A stretch of 48,009 bases of DNA from Actinomadura physcomitrii (GTDB lineage: Bacteria; Actinomycetota; Actinomycetes; Streptosporangiales; Streptosporangiaceae). This document shows positions 34,510 through 42,716 of the stretch, in pieces; within the stretch, counting starts at the first letter, position 1, and every line of letters starts with the position of its first letter. Both the position numbers and the translations under genes were made by a program. Location: positions 83,634-131,642 of the forward strand of contig NZ_WBMS02000023.1 in the NCBI RefSeq assembly GCF_008923205.2. The letters run 5' to 3'. The notes beneath the pieces were generated by a model, which did not search any database, had not been told where the DNA came from, and worked only from the letters and a program-made list of their open reading frames with translations.

Positions 34510-35910
34510 GTGACGGAAGAGCAGTTGAGCCTCAGTACCTCTGCGGCACGGAACCTGGCGACCACGACCAAGTCCGTCCCCCAGATGCAGGGGATCACCT
34601 CCCGGTGGCTGCTGAAGCTGCTGCCGTGGGTGGAGGCGTCCGGCGGCGCCTACCGCGTCAACCGGCGTCTCACCTACACGGTCGGCGACGGGCGGGTGAC
34701 GTTCGTGACGTCCGGCGCGGACGTCCGGGTCATCCCCCGCGAGCTCGGGGAGCTGCCCCCGCTGCGCGGCTACGACGACGACCTGGCCCTGGACGCCCTC
34801 GCCGGCCGGTTCACCCAGCAGGAGTACGAGCCCGGCGACGTGATCGTGGAGGAGGGCCGGCCGATCGACCGGGTCGTGCTGGTCGTGCACGGCAAGCTCA
34901 GCCGGGTCGGGTCCGGCGAGTACGGCGCGGAGGCCGTGCACGGGACCCTCGCCGACGGCGACTTCTTCGGCGAGCAGGCGCTCGTCGGCTCGCAGGAGGG
35001 GGCGGAGCCCGCGACCTGGGAGCACACCGTCAAGGCGCTCACCGCGGTGACCGTCCTCAGCATGAGCGAGGCCGACTTCCAGGAGACGCTCGGCCAGTCG
35101 TCCTCGCTGCGCGAGCACCTCGACGCGTTCCGGGCGAGCCCCGACCGCGCGAGCAACGAGCACGGCGAGGCCGCGATCGACCTGGCGTCCGGGCACGAGG
35201 GCGAGCCCGTGCTGCCCGGCACGTTCGTCGACTACGAGGCCTCGCCCCGCGAGTACGAGCTGAGCGTCGCGCAGACGGTGCTGCGCGTCCACACCCGCGT
35301 CGCCGACCTGTACAACGAGCCGATGGACCAGGTGGAGCAGCAGCTCCGGCTGACCGTCGAGGCGCTGCGCGAGCGGCAGGAGCACGAGCTGGTCAACAAC
35401 CGGGACTTCGGCCTGCTGCACAGCACCGACCTGGCGCAGCGGGTGCACACCCGGTCCGGCCCGCCCACCCCCGACGACATGGACGAGCTGCTCACCCTCG
35501 TCTGGAAGGACCCGGCGTTCTTCCTCGCCCACCCGAAGGCGATCGCGGCGTTCGGCCGCGAGTGCAGCGCCCGCGGCGTCTACCCCGACAGCGTCGACGT
35601 CGGCGGCCACAAGGTGCCGGGCTGGCGCGGCGTCCCGATCTTCCCCTGCAACAAGATCCCGGTCAGCCGGACCGCGACCAGCTCGATCCTGCTGATGCGG
35701 ACCGGCGAGGCGGCGCAGGGCGTCATCGGCCTGCACCAGACCGGGCTGCCGGACGAGTACCAGCCGGGCCTGTCCGTCCGGTACATGGGCATCGACGACA
35801 AGGCGCTCATCAACTACCTGGTCAGCTGCTACTACTCGGCGGCCGTCCTGGTGCCGGACGCCCTCGGCATGCTGGAGTCCGTCGAGGTCGCGCACGGCGG
35901 TGCGGCGTAG
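34510..35910 (+). CDS. Family 2B encapsulin shell protein A (EshA-like, with cNMP-binding-like insert)
   Basis: 466 residues from GTG 34510, chosen because its N-terminus then aligns with the paralogue at 38153 (both continue to AARNLATTTKSVPQMQGIT). ATG 34486 and 34450 are in frame. Order: N-arm and first HK97-fold strands (1-85), an inserted cyclic-nucleotide-binding-like domain (about 88-208, DFFGEQALVG at 151-160) and the HK97-type shell core (about 215-466). It is homologous to Streptomyces EshA, now known as a Family 2B encapsulin shell. The phosphate-cassette Glu156 is kept but the usual following Arg is not visible. Its stop overlaps the terpene-synthase start. It should self-assemble, alone or with shell B. 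Confidence 0.85.
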   Translation: MTEEQLSLSTSAARNLATTTKSVPQMQGITSRWLLKLLPWVEASGGAYRVNRRLTYTVGDGRVTFVTSGADVRVIPRELGELPPLRGYDDDLALDALAGRFTQQEYEPGDVIVEEGRPIDRVVLVVHGKLSRVGSGEYGAEAVHGTLADGDFFGEQALVGSQEGAEPATWEHTVKALTAVTVLSMSEADFQETLGQSSSLREHLDAFRASPDRASNEHGEAAIDLASGHEGEPVLPGTFVDYEASPREYELSVAQTVLRVHTRVADLYNEPMDQVEQQLRLTVEALRERQEHELVNNRDFGLLHSTDLAQRVHTRSGPPTPDDMDELLTLVWKDPAFFLAHPKAIAAFGRECSARGVYPDSVDVGGHKVPGWRGVPIFPCNKIPVSRTATSSILLMRTGEAAQGVIGLHQTGLPDEYQPGLSVRYMGIDDKALINYLVSCYYSAAVLVPDALGMLESVEVAHGGAA

Positions 35911-38156
35911 TGCAGCCGTTCGAACTCCCCGAGTTCTACGTGCCGCATCCCGCGCGGCTGAACCCCCGGGTCGGCGAGGCCCGCGCGCACTCGCGCCGCT
36001 GGGCGCACGAGATGGGGATCCTCGGCCCTGATGAGACGGGGCCGGAGATCTGGACCGAGGACGACTACGACGCGCACGACTACGCGCTGCTCACCGCGTA
36101 CACGCACCCGGACGCGCCCGGTCCCGTCCTGGACCTGGTGACCGACTGGTACGTGTGGGTGTTCTACTTCGACGACCACTTCCTCGAGCGGTACAAGCGG
36201 CCCCGCGACCTCGCGGGCGCCAAGGAGCACCTCGCGCGACTCCCCGCCTTCATGCCGGTGAAGGCGGGGAGTCCGCCGCCCCCCGAGCCGGCGAACCCGG
36301 TCGAGCGGGGGCTCGCCGACCTGTGGGAGCGGACCGTCCCGCTGATGTCGGCGGAGTGGCGGGCCCGGTTCGCCGAGAGCACCCGCGACCTGCTGCGGGA
36401 GTCGGCGTGGGAGCTGGTGAACATCGAGGAGTCCCGCGTCCCGAACCCGATCGACTACGTGCGGATGCGCCGCAAGGTCGGCGGCGCGCCCTGGTCGGCG
36501 GACCTGGTCGAGGTCGCGGCGGGCGCGGAGGTCCCGGCGCGGGTCGCGGGGACGCGCCCGCTGCGGGTGCTGAAGGACGCGTTCTCCGACGCCGTCCACC
36601 TGCGCAACGACATCTTCTCCTACCAGCGGGAGACCGAGAGCGAGGGCGAGGTCAACAACGGCGTCCTGGTGATGGAGCGGTTCTTCGGGACGGATCCGCA
36701 GCGCGCCGCCGAGATCACCAACGACCTGCTCACCTCCCGGATGCAGCAGTTCGAGCACACCGCCGTCACCGAGCTGCCGGTCCTGTTCGAGGAGCACGCG
36801 CTGGATCCGGCGGAGCGCCGCGACGTGCTGCGCTACGCGCGGGGTCTGCAGGACTGGCAGTCCGGCGGGCACGAGTGGCACCTGCGGTCCAGCCGCTACA
36901 TGAACGAGGGAGCGGTGCGGCGCCGCGTCCCGCCAGGGGTGCCGGAGGTCGCCCGGCTGCTCGGGGTCGGGACGTCGGCGGTGCGGATCCGGTCGCTGAC
37001 CCGCCCCCCGGTCGCCGCCGGCGGCGGGGAGTTCCGGATGCCCGAGCTCTCGCTTCCCTACGAGCCGCTGCTCAACCCCCGGATCGCCGGCCTCCGCGCG
37101 CACACGGCGGAGTGGGCGCGGAACATGGGAATGCTGGAAGGCGGCATCCCGGGCACGTGGACGCCCAAGGCGTTCGACGCCGCCGACTACGCGATGTTCG
37201 CGGCCCTCACACACCCCGACGCGCCCGGCCCCGAGCTGGAGCTCATCGCCGACTGGCACCTGTGGCGGTTCTTCTTCGACGACTTCTTCGACGCACGGTT
37301 CAAACGGCCCCGCGACCTGCCCGGCGCCAAGGCGTACACGGCCCGGCTGCTCGCCCCGCCCCCCGGGCACGCCCCGTCCGATCCGGTCGAGCGGGGGCTC
37401 GCCGACCTGCGGGCCCGCACCGGGGCCGCCATGTCCGGCGACGAGCGCGCCGGGCTCGACGAGGCGCTGCGGCAGCTCGCCGACAGCTGGCTGTGGGAGT
37501 TGGCGGGGCTCGTCCACAACCGCGTCCCCGACCCCGTCGACCACATCGAGATGCGCCGCCGGACCAGCGGCGCCGCGTTCACCGCCGCGCTGCTGCGGCA
37601 CGCCCACGCGGGCGGGCTGCCGCCGGACGTCCTCGCGTCCACCCCGATGCAGGCGCTGCACGACACGTTCGCCGACGTCGCCGGGCTCCGCAACGACCTG
37701 ATCTCCTACCCCAAGGAGATCGAGGGCGAGGACGGGCTCAACAACGCGGTCGTGGCCGTCGAGCGGTTCCTCGGCTGCGGGACGCAGCGCGCCGCCGACA
37801 TCGTCGCCGACCTGGTCGAGGCCCGCGTCCGGCAGTTCGAGCGGACCGCCGCGGCCGAGCTGCCGGTCCTCACCGCCGAGTCCGGGCTGGACGCCGCCGC
37901 CCGCGACGGCCTCGACCGGTACGTCCGGGCGATGCGCCACTGGACGGCCGGCGACCTGCGCTGGTCCACGACGACCGGCCGGTACGCCCGGCCCGCCGGC
38001 GAGACCGCGGCCCGCGCCGGCGGCATGCGGTTCCGCGTCCCGTCCGGCCCGTCCGGGCCCGGCGCCGCGGCGGCCCGCTCACCCCGCCCGGCGTGCCCCG
38101 CGCCGGTGCGGCACTGCGAGACCCAACCAGCGATCCCCGGAGGTAGCGGCACATGA
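35910..38156 (+). CDS. geoA: Two-domain germacradienol/geosmin-synthase-like terpene cyclase, putative encapsulin cargo
   Basis: 748 residues from GTG 35910, which overlaps the shell A stop (TAGTG). The N-terminal class I cyclase domain (about 1-332) has the metal motif DDHFLE (88-93) and the NSE motif NDIFSYQRE (233-241), as in geosmin synthases that cyclise farnesyl diphosphate to germacradienol. The linker (about 333-375) contains GVGTSAVRI. The C-terminal domain (about 376-692) has DDFFD (457-461) in place of the usual DDYxP-type motif and NDLISYPKE (595-603). A Pro/Ala/Gly-rich tail (about 693-748) follows and may be a loading tail. The stop overlaps the shell B ATG. It may make geosmin or a related sesquiterpenoid; no methyltransferase adjoins it, so 2-methylisoborneol is unlikely. 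Confidence 0.85.
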   Translation: MQPFELPEFYVPHPARLNPRVGEARAHSRRWAHEMGILGPDETGPEIWTEDDYDAHDYALLTAYTHPDAPGPVLDLVTDWYVWVFYFDDHFLERYKRPRDLAGAKEHLARLPAFMPVKAGSPPPPEPANPVERGLADLWERTVPLMSAEWRARFAESTRDLLRESAWELVNIEESRVPNPIDYVRMRRKVGGAPWSADLVEVAAGAEVPARVAGTRPLRVLKDAFSDAVHLRNDIFSYQRETESEGEVNNGVLVMERFFGTDPQRAAEITNDLLTSRMQQFEHTAVTELPVLFEEHALDPAERRDVLRYARGLQDWQSGGHEWHLRSSRYMNEGAVRRRVPPGVPEVARLLGVGTSAVRIRSLTRPPVAAGGGEFRMPELSLPYEPLLNPRIAGLRAHTAEWARNMGMLEGGIPGTWTPKAFDAADYAMFAALTHPDAPGPELELIADWHLWRFFFDDFFDARFKRPRDLPGAKAYTARLLAPPPGHAPSDPVERGLADLRARTGAAMSGDERAGLDEALRQLADSWLWELAGLVHNRVPDPVDHIEMRRRTSGAAFTAALLRHAHAGGLPPDVLASTPMQALHDTFADVAGLRNDLISYPKEIEGEDGLNNAVVAVERFLGCGTQRAADIVADLVEARVRQFERTAAAELPVLTAESGLDAAARDGLDRYVRAMRHWTAGDLRWSTTTGRYARPAGETAARAGGMRFRVPSGPSGPGAAAARSPRPACPAPVRHCETQPAIPGGSGT

Positions 38157-39523
38157 CCGACCCGCAGCTGGCCCTGAGCACGCGGGCAGCGCGCAATCTC
38201 GCGACGACCACCAAGTCCGTGCCGCAGATGCAGGGCATCACCCCCCGGTGGCTGCTGTCAGTGCTGCCGTGGGTGCGGGCGGACGCCGGCACCTACCGGG
38301 TGAACCGGCGGCTCACCTACGAGCTCGGCGACGGGCGGGTCACGTTCGTCAACGACGGCGCCAACGTTCGCGTGATCCCCGGCGAGCTGGCGGAGCTGCC
38401 GCAGCTCAAAGGGCTGGACGCGATGGTGCTGGACGCGGTCGCCGGACGGTTCACGCAGGCCGAGTACGCGCCCGGCGAGACGATCGCCGCGGCGGGCGAC
38501 CCGCTCGACCGCGTCCACCTGATCGCGCACGGCAAGGTCGCCGAGATCGGGACCGGCGAGTACGGCGGCGAGACGCAGGTCGCGATCCGCGACGGCGGCG
38601 ACTTCTTCGGCGACGACGCCCTGCTCGGCGACGCGGGCGAGTGGCCGCACACGTTCCGCGCCCTCACCCCGGCCATCGTGCTGACCCTCTCGCCGGCCGC
38701 GATCGTCGAGATCACCGAGCGGTCGGAGACGCTGCGCGCGCGCTTGGCGGAGTACCGGGACGCTCCCAAACCGCCGCAGACCCGGCACGGCGAGGCCGCC
38801 ATCGACCTGGCGTCCGGCCACGAGGGCGAAGCCGTCCTGCCCGGCACGTTCGTCGACTACGAGGCCTCGCCCCGCGAGTACGAGCTGGCCGTCACGCAGA
38901 CCCTGCTGCGCGTCCACACCCGCGTCGCCGACCTCTACAGCAAGCCGATGAACCAGATCGAGCAGCAGCTCCGCCTCACCATCGAGGAGATCCGCGAGCG
39001 GCAGGAGCACGAGCTGGTCAACAACCGCGACTTCGGCCTGCTGCACAGCGCCGACCTGCGGCACCGCATCCACACCCGGTCCGGCCCGCCCACCCCCGAC
39101 GACATGGACGACCTGCTCGCCCGGCGCCGCAAGACCCGCTGCTACCTCGCCCACCCGAAGGCGATCGCCGCGTTCGGCCGCGAGTGCACCCGGCGCGGCG
39201 TGTACCCCGGCACCGCCGAGGTGGACGGCGGGCGGCGCGTCCAGGCGTGGCGCGGCGTCCCGATCTACCCCTGCGACAAGATCCCGATCAGCGCCACCGG
39301 CACCACGTCGATCATCGCGATGCGGACCGGGGAGGACGACCAGGGCGTCATCGGCCTGCACCGCACCGGCATCCCCGACGAGGTGCAGCCGGGCCTGTCG
39401 GTGCGCTTCACCGGCATCGACCGCAAGGCGATCCTGTCCTACCTGGTCAGCGCCTACTACTCGGCGGCGGTGCTGGTCCCGGACGCGCTCGGCGTGCTGG
39501 AGAACGTCGAGATCGGCCGCTGA
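38153..39523 (+). CDS. Family 2B encapsulin shell protein B (second paralogue)
   Basis: 456 residues. It shares long identical stretches with shell A (for example GEAAIDLASGHEGE and HTRSGPPTPDDMD) in the HK97-type core, and the same inserted ligand-binding-like domain (about 88-205). There, shell A FGEQAL is FGDDAL (152-157), replacing the phosphate-contacting Glu with Asp, and the loop after it is shorter. GGAGG (38139-38143) is 9 nt before the ATG, which overlaps the cyclase stop. Two shell genes around one cargo gene suggest a mixed, two-component capsid. Confidence 0.85.
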   Translation: MTDPQLALSTRAARNLATTTKSVPQMQGITPRWLLSVLPWVRADAGTYRVNRRLTYELGDGRVTFVNDGANVRVIPGELAELPQLKGLDAMVLDAVAGRFTQAEYAPGETIAAAGDPLDRVHLIAHGKVAEIGTGEYGGETQVAIRDGGDFFGDDALLGDAGEWPHTFRALTPAIVLTLSPAAIVEITERSETLRARLAEYRDAPKPPQTRHGEAAIDLASGHEGEAVLPGTFVDYEASPREYELAVTQTLLRVHTRVADLYSKPMNQIEQQLRLTIEEIRERQEHELVNNRDFGLLHSADLRHRIHTRSGPPTPDDMDDLLARRRKTRCYLAHPKAIAAFGRECTRRGVYPGTAEVDGGRRVQAWRGVPIYPCDKIPISATGTTSIIAMRTGEDDQGVIGLHRTGIPDEVQPGLSVRFTGIDRKAILSYLVSAYYSAAVLVPDALGVLENVEIGR

Positions 39524-39537
39524 CGGGAGGACGGGAG

Positions 39538-40566
39538 ATGCCGGTGGAGACCTCCGCCCGATCCGCCGCCGAGATCCTGGCGTGGAGCCGGGACCTGGTG
39601 GAACCCGCGCTGCGCGCCGTGGTCGGAGCGATGCCCGGCTCGATGCGCGGCATCGCCGAGTTCCACTTCGGCTGGCGGGACGAGGCGGGCCGTCCGGCGG
39701 CGGGGGCGGGCGGCAAGGCCGTCCGCCCGGCGCTGACGCTGCTGGCGGCCGAGGCGGCCGGCGGGACGGCGGCAGCCGCCCTGCCGGCCGCCGTCGCGGT
39801 CGAGCTGACGCACAACTTCTCGCTGCTGCACGACGACGTCATGGACGGCGACCGCACCCGCCGGCACCGGCCCACCGCGTGGACGGTGTTCGGGGTCAGC
39901 GCCGCGATCCTCGCCGGGGACGCGCTGCTCGCCGGCGCCTACGAGGCGCTCGCGGACGCGCCGTCCCCGGACCCGGCGGGCGCGGTCCGGCTGCTCAGCC
40001 GCGCGGTCCTGGAGCTGGTGGAGGGGCAGGCCGCGGACACCGCCTTCGAGGACCGCACCGACGTCACGCTCGCCGAGTGCGTGGCGATGGCGGGCGGGAA
40101 GACCGGCGCGCTGCTCGGCGGCGCGTGCGCGCTCGGCGCCCTGTACGGGGGCGGCGCCGGGCGCGCATCCCGGTTCCGGGCGTTCGGCGAGCGGCTCGGG
40201 CTGGCGTTCCAGCTGGTCGACGACCTGCTCGGCATCTGGGGCGACCCGCAGGCCACCGGCAAGCCCGTCCACTCCGACCTGCGCAACCGCAAGAAGTCGC
40301 TGCCGGTGGTGGCGGCGCTGACGTCGGGGACGCCGGCGGGGGAGGAGCTGGCGGCGCTGTACCTGCGGCGCGGGGCGCTCGCGGGCGACGAACCGGCCCG
40401 CGCCGCCGCGCTGATCGAGGCGGCCGGCGGGCGCGCGTGGGCGGCGGCGGAGGCGGACGCGCTTGTCGCGCGCGCCCTCACCGAGCTGGACGCCGCGGAC
40501 CCCGTCCCGGCGGCCGCCGCGGAGTTGCGGTCGGTGGCGCACCTGCTCACCCACCGCGACCACTAG
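39538..40566 (+). CDS. All-trans polyprenyl diphosphate synthase
   Basis: 342 residues. It joins isopentenyl and allylic diphosphates. GGKAVRP (58-64) binds pyrophosphate, the first Asp-rich motif is DDVMD (99-103) and the second is DDLLGIWGD (228-236), an actinobacterial form with Gly at the fifth place. Phe94 five residues before the first motif and Ser95 after it suggest a C15-C20 product, not resolved further. GGGAGG lies 8 nt before ATG 39538, 14 nt after shell B. The likely role is to supply farnesyl diphosphate to the neighbouring cyclase; prenyl synthases are also known neighbours of Family 2B shells and may themselves be cargo. Confidence 0.87.
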   Translation: MPVETSARSAAEILAWSRDLVEPALRAVVGAMPGSMRGIAEFHFGWRDEAGRPAAGAGGKAVRPALTLLAAEAAGGTAAAALPAAVAVELTHNFSLLHDDVMDGDRTRRHRPTAWTVFGVSAAILAGDALLAGAYEALADAPSPDPAGAVRLLSRAVLELVEGQAADTAFEDRTDVTLAECVAMAGGKTGALLGGACALGALYGGGAGRASRFRAFGERLGLAFQLVDDLLGIWGDPQATGKPVHSDLRNRKKSLPVVAALTSGTPAGEELAALYLRRGALAGDEPARAAALIEAAGGRAWAAAEADALVARALTELDAADPVPAAAAELRSVAHLLTHRDH

Positions 40567-40584
40567 ACCCGCCCGGTGCGGGGC

Positions 40585-40613
40585 CCCGGTGCCCGCCCCC
40601 GGCGGGCACCGGG
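40585..40613 (+). terminator. Terminator of encapsulin operon
   Basis: CCCGGTGCCCGCC (40585-40597) and its exact complement (40601-40613) form a 13-bp stem with a 3-nt loop, 19 nt after the prenyl-synthase stop. It delimits the four-gene operon from the leaderless kinase gene downstream. Confidence 0.8.
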
Positions 40614-40662
40614 CCGCCGGACAGACGCTGTCAACCCCGGGAAAACACGGCGTCGCCGTCGT

Positions 40663-40668
40663 TATAGT
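40663..40668 (+). promoter_or_regulatory. -10 element TATAGT of a leaderless kinase gene
   Basis: TATAGT ends 6 nt before GTG 40675, the kinase start codon. That spacing puts transcription start at the codon itself, and no ribosome site is present. The -35 is not clear. Confidence 0.55.
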
Positions 40669-40674
40669 GCGGGT

Positions 40675-42171
40675 GTGCCGGACCTCCAGCCCCTCGAACC
40701 CACCGACCCGCCGCGCCTCGGCGGCTACCGGATCACGGGGCGGATCGGGGAGGGCGGGCAGGGCGTCGTCTACGCCGCCGTCCCCGACAGCGGCGGCGAC
40801 CGCGTCGCGATCAAGCTGTTCCACGCGCAGCTGACGGGCGATCCGGGCGCGCTGGACACCTTCGCCCGCGAGCTGGAGGCCGCCAAGCAGGTCGCGCGGT
40901 TCTGCACGGCCCAGGTGCTGGACTCCGGGGCGTTCGGCAACCGCCGCTTCATCGTCAGCGAGTACGTCGACGGGCCGGCGTTGAGCAGCGTCGTCCGCAC
41001 GGGCGGGCCGCGGTCGGGCAGCGCGCTGGACCGGCTCGCGATCGCGACGGCGACGGCGCTGGTCGCGCTGCACGACGCCGGGGTGGTCCACCGCGACTTC
41101 AAGCCGCACAACGTGCTGCTCGCCGCGGACGGCCCGCGCGTCATCGACTTCGGCATCTCGCGGGCGCTGTCCGGTGCGCAGACCGTGGTGAGCCGCGCCG
41201 TCGGCACCCCCGCGTACATGGCGCCCGAGCAGCTGCAGCCGGGTGAGCTCGGGCCGGCGGTGGACGTGTTCGCGTGGGCGTCGACGATGGTGTTCGCCGC
41301 GACGGGCCGTCCGCCGTTCGGCAACGAGTCGATCCCGGTCGTGCTGAACCGGATCGCCTATGAGCCGCCGCGGCTCGACGGCGTGGAGGAGCCGCTGCGG
41401 GGGCTGCTCGCCGAGTGCCTCAACAAGGACCCGGCGCTGCGTCCGACGGCGCAGGACGTGCTGGACCGGCTCGTCCGCCGCTCGCAGCAGACGGCGCCCA
41501 CCGGCGTTCAGACCCCCGTGCCCCCGCCGCCCGCGCCCGTGCCCGCCGCGTCCGAGGCTGTGCCGGCCGGTTTGCCGGCGGCGGACGCGTCGACCGTGCC
41601 GAACGCGCGGCGCCGGATACGGCGGCGGGCGGGCGTGCTGGCGGGGGCCGGCGCCGCGGTCGTCGCGGGCGCCGCCGTGTTCGGGATCGTGCAGATGGCG
41701 GACGGCGACACCGGCTCCGGCAGCCCGCCCGCGACGCCGCTTGGGACGGCGGGCACCGCCGCCGGCCAGGCGCCGGCCGGGGAGGCCGGACGCGCGGACG
41801 CCCCCGGCGGCGCGAGCGGCCCGAGCGCGAGCCGGGGCCCCGGTGCGAGCCCGGGCCCGAGCACGCCGGCGTCGCGTCCGGCGCCGTCGAAGAAGCCGTC
41901 CGGCGGGCCGTCGTCCGAACCCTCGTACCGGCGGGTCGACCTCGGGCCCGGCCATTTCTCGGCGTACTGCGCGAAGCTCGGCTGGGAGTGGGAGGAGTAC
42001 CGGGACACCCCGCAGCCGGGCGCGTACTGCGTGGCGCACGAGCGTGCGGCGCAGCTGATGTCGAAGGCGCAGCTCGACGCGGGGTGCCGCTGGCGGTTCG
42101 ACGACCCCCGCGCCCGGCATTACTTCAAGGGCAAGTCGAACTACTGCTACACCATGAAGCCCGTCACCTAG
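40675..42171 (+). CDS. Transmembrane Ser/Thr protein kinase with extracellular Cys-containing domain
   Basis: 498 residues. The kinase domain (about 15-270) has the Gly loop GRIGEGGQGVVY (22-33), Lys47, HRDFKPHN (139-146), DFG (158-160) and the activation-loop end GTPAYMAPEQ (177-186). A Pro/Ala-rich linker, one transmembrane helix (about 319-339) and a Pro/Ser/Gly stalk follow. The external domain (about 418-498) starts VDLGPGHFSAYC, has four Cys in all and many Trp/Tyr. I do not recognise that domain as PASTA or another known sensor. GTG 40675 fits the nearby -10 and removes an Arg-rich extension. Confidence 0.88.
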   Translation: MPDLQPLEPTDPPRLGGYRITGRIGEGGQGVVYAAVPDSGGDRVAIKLFHAQLTGDPGALDTFARELEAAKQVARFCTAQVLDSGAFGNRRFIVSEYVDGPALSSVVRTGGPRSGSALDRLAIATATALVALHDAGVVHRDFKPHNVLLAADGPRVIDFGISRALSGAQTVVSRAVGTPAYMAPEQLQPGELGPAVDVFAWASTMVFAATGRPPFGNESIPVVLNRIAYEPPRLDGVEEPLRGLLAECLNKDPALRPTAQDVLDRLVRRSQQTAPTGVQTPVPPPPAPVPAASEAVPAGLPAADASTVPNARRRIRRRAGVLAGAGAAVVAGAAVFGIVQMADGDTGSGSPPATPLGTAGTAAGQAPAGEAGRADAPGGASGPSASRGPGASPGPSTPASRPAPSKKPSGGPSSEPSYRRVDLGPGHFSAYCAKLGWEWEEYRDTPQPGAYCVAHERAAQLMSKAQLDAGCRWRFDDPRARHYFKGKSNYCYTMKPVT

Positions 42172-42178
42172 CGGCGGG

Positions 42179-42586
42179 TCAGCGGCGGACGCGGGCGGTG
42201 CGGCCCAGGCCCGCGATCAGGACGGCGCCGACGATCAGGTGCATCGCCGTCAGCGCGAGGTACGTGCCCGGGCCCTCGGAGTCGAGCGGGCCGGTCATCG
42301 ACAGGCCGAGGACGATCCCGGCGGTGATCCCCCAGGTGCGGCCGGGGCGCTTCGCGCGGCGTTCCAGGACGGCCAGCAGGCCCCAGCCGGCCAGCCCGAT
42401 GAGCAGCGTGGACACGATCACGGCGGCGGGGCCGACGTGCTGGCCGCGGGCGTGCATGCCGGCGCCGCCGATCGGGTCGGCGGCGACCCAGACGAGCAGC
42501 GCGGCGCCGGCCGCGGCGGCGACGGTGAGGGCGCGCCGGGCGGCGGCGCCCGCGGTGGCGGGACGGGTTCCGGTCATCTCGTTCAT
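42179..42586 (-). CDS. Four-helix membrane protein, DUF6069-like
   Basis: 135 residues, mostly membrane: helices near 20-38, 52-72, 85-100 and 108-127, with short charged ends. The pattern resembles the small actinobacterial DUF6069 family, of no known function. The ATG at 42586 (MNEMTG) or 42574 starts it. It converges on the kinase gene (7 nt between stops) and is divergent from the two-component pair. Confidence 0.65.
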   Translation of the reverse strand: MNEMTGTRPATAGAAARRALTVAAAAGAALLVWVAADPIGGAGMHARGQHVGPAAVIVSTLLIGLAGWGLLAVLERRAKRPGRTWGITAGIVLGLSMTGPLDSEGPGTYLALTAMHLIVGAVLIAGLGRTARVRR

Positions 42587-42667
42587 GCCGGTTACGATCG
42601 CCGCCGGGAGGGGCGCGGCACATCGGGCGGGCGGCTGCGGCGGTTCCGTCCCCGGGCCGGGGCACCC

Positions 42668-42681
42668 CCTACTTCGGTAGG
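42668..42681. promoter_or_regulatory. CCTAC-TTCG-GTAGG palindrome before two-component genes
   Basis: 5-bp inverted arms around TTCG lie 36 nt before the kinase start and just upstream of a TACCCT -10-like hexamer (42705-42710). The location suits the binding site of the NarL-type response regulator that the operon encodes, giving autoregulation. The binding is inferred. Confidence 0.5.
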
Positions 42682-42716
42682 TGTCGCTGGTGTGCGGGCC
42701 GCCTTACCCTGGGCCC

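Noticed and set aside
34605..35909. Fusion of the cyclase with an upstream 435-residue domain, as the open frame allows
   Set aside because: That stretch is the shadow of shell A in another frame; the cyclase begins at GTG 35910, where family similarity starts.
35910..38156. 2-methylisoborneol synthase
   Set aside because: Two cyclase domains are present and no geranyl-diphosphate C-methyltransferase gene is nearby.
34510..39523. Shell genes as plain Crp/cyclic-nucleotide transcription regulators
   Set aside because: No DNA-binding helix-turn-helix after the ligand domain; the C-terminal 250 residues fit the HK97-type shell core.
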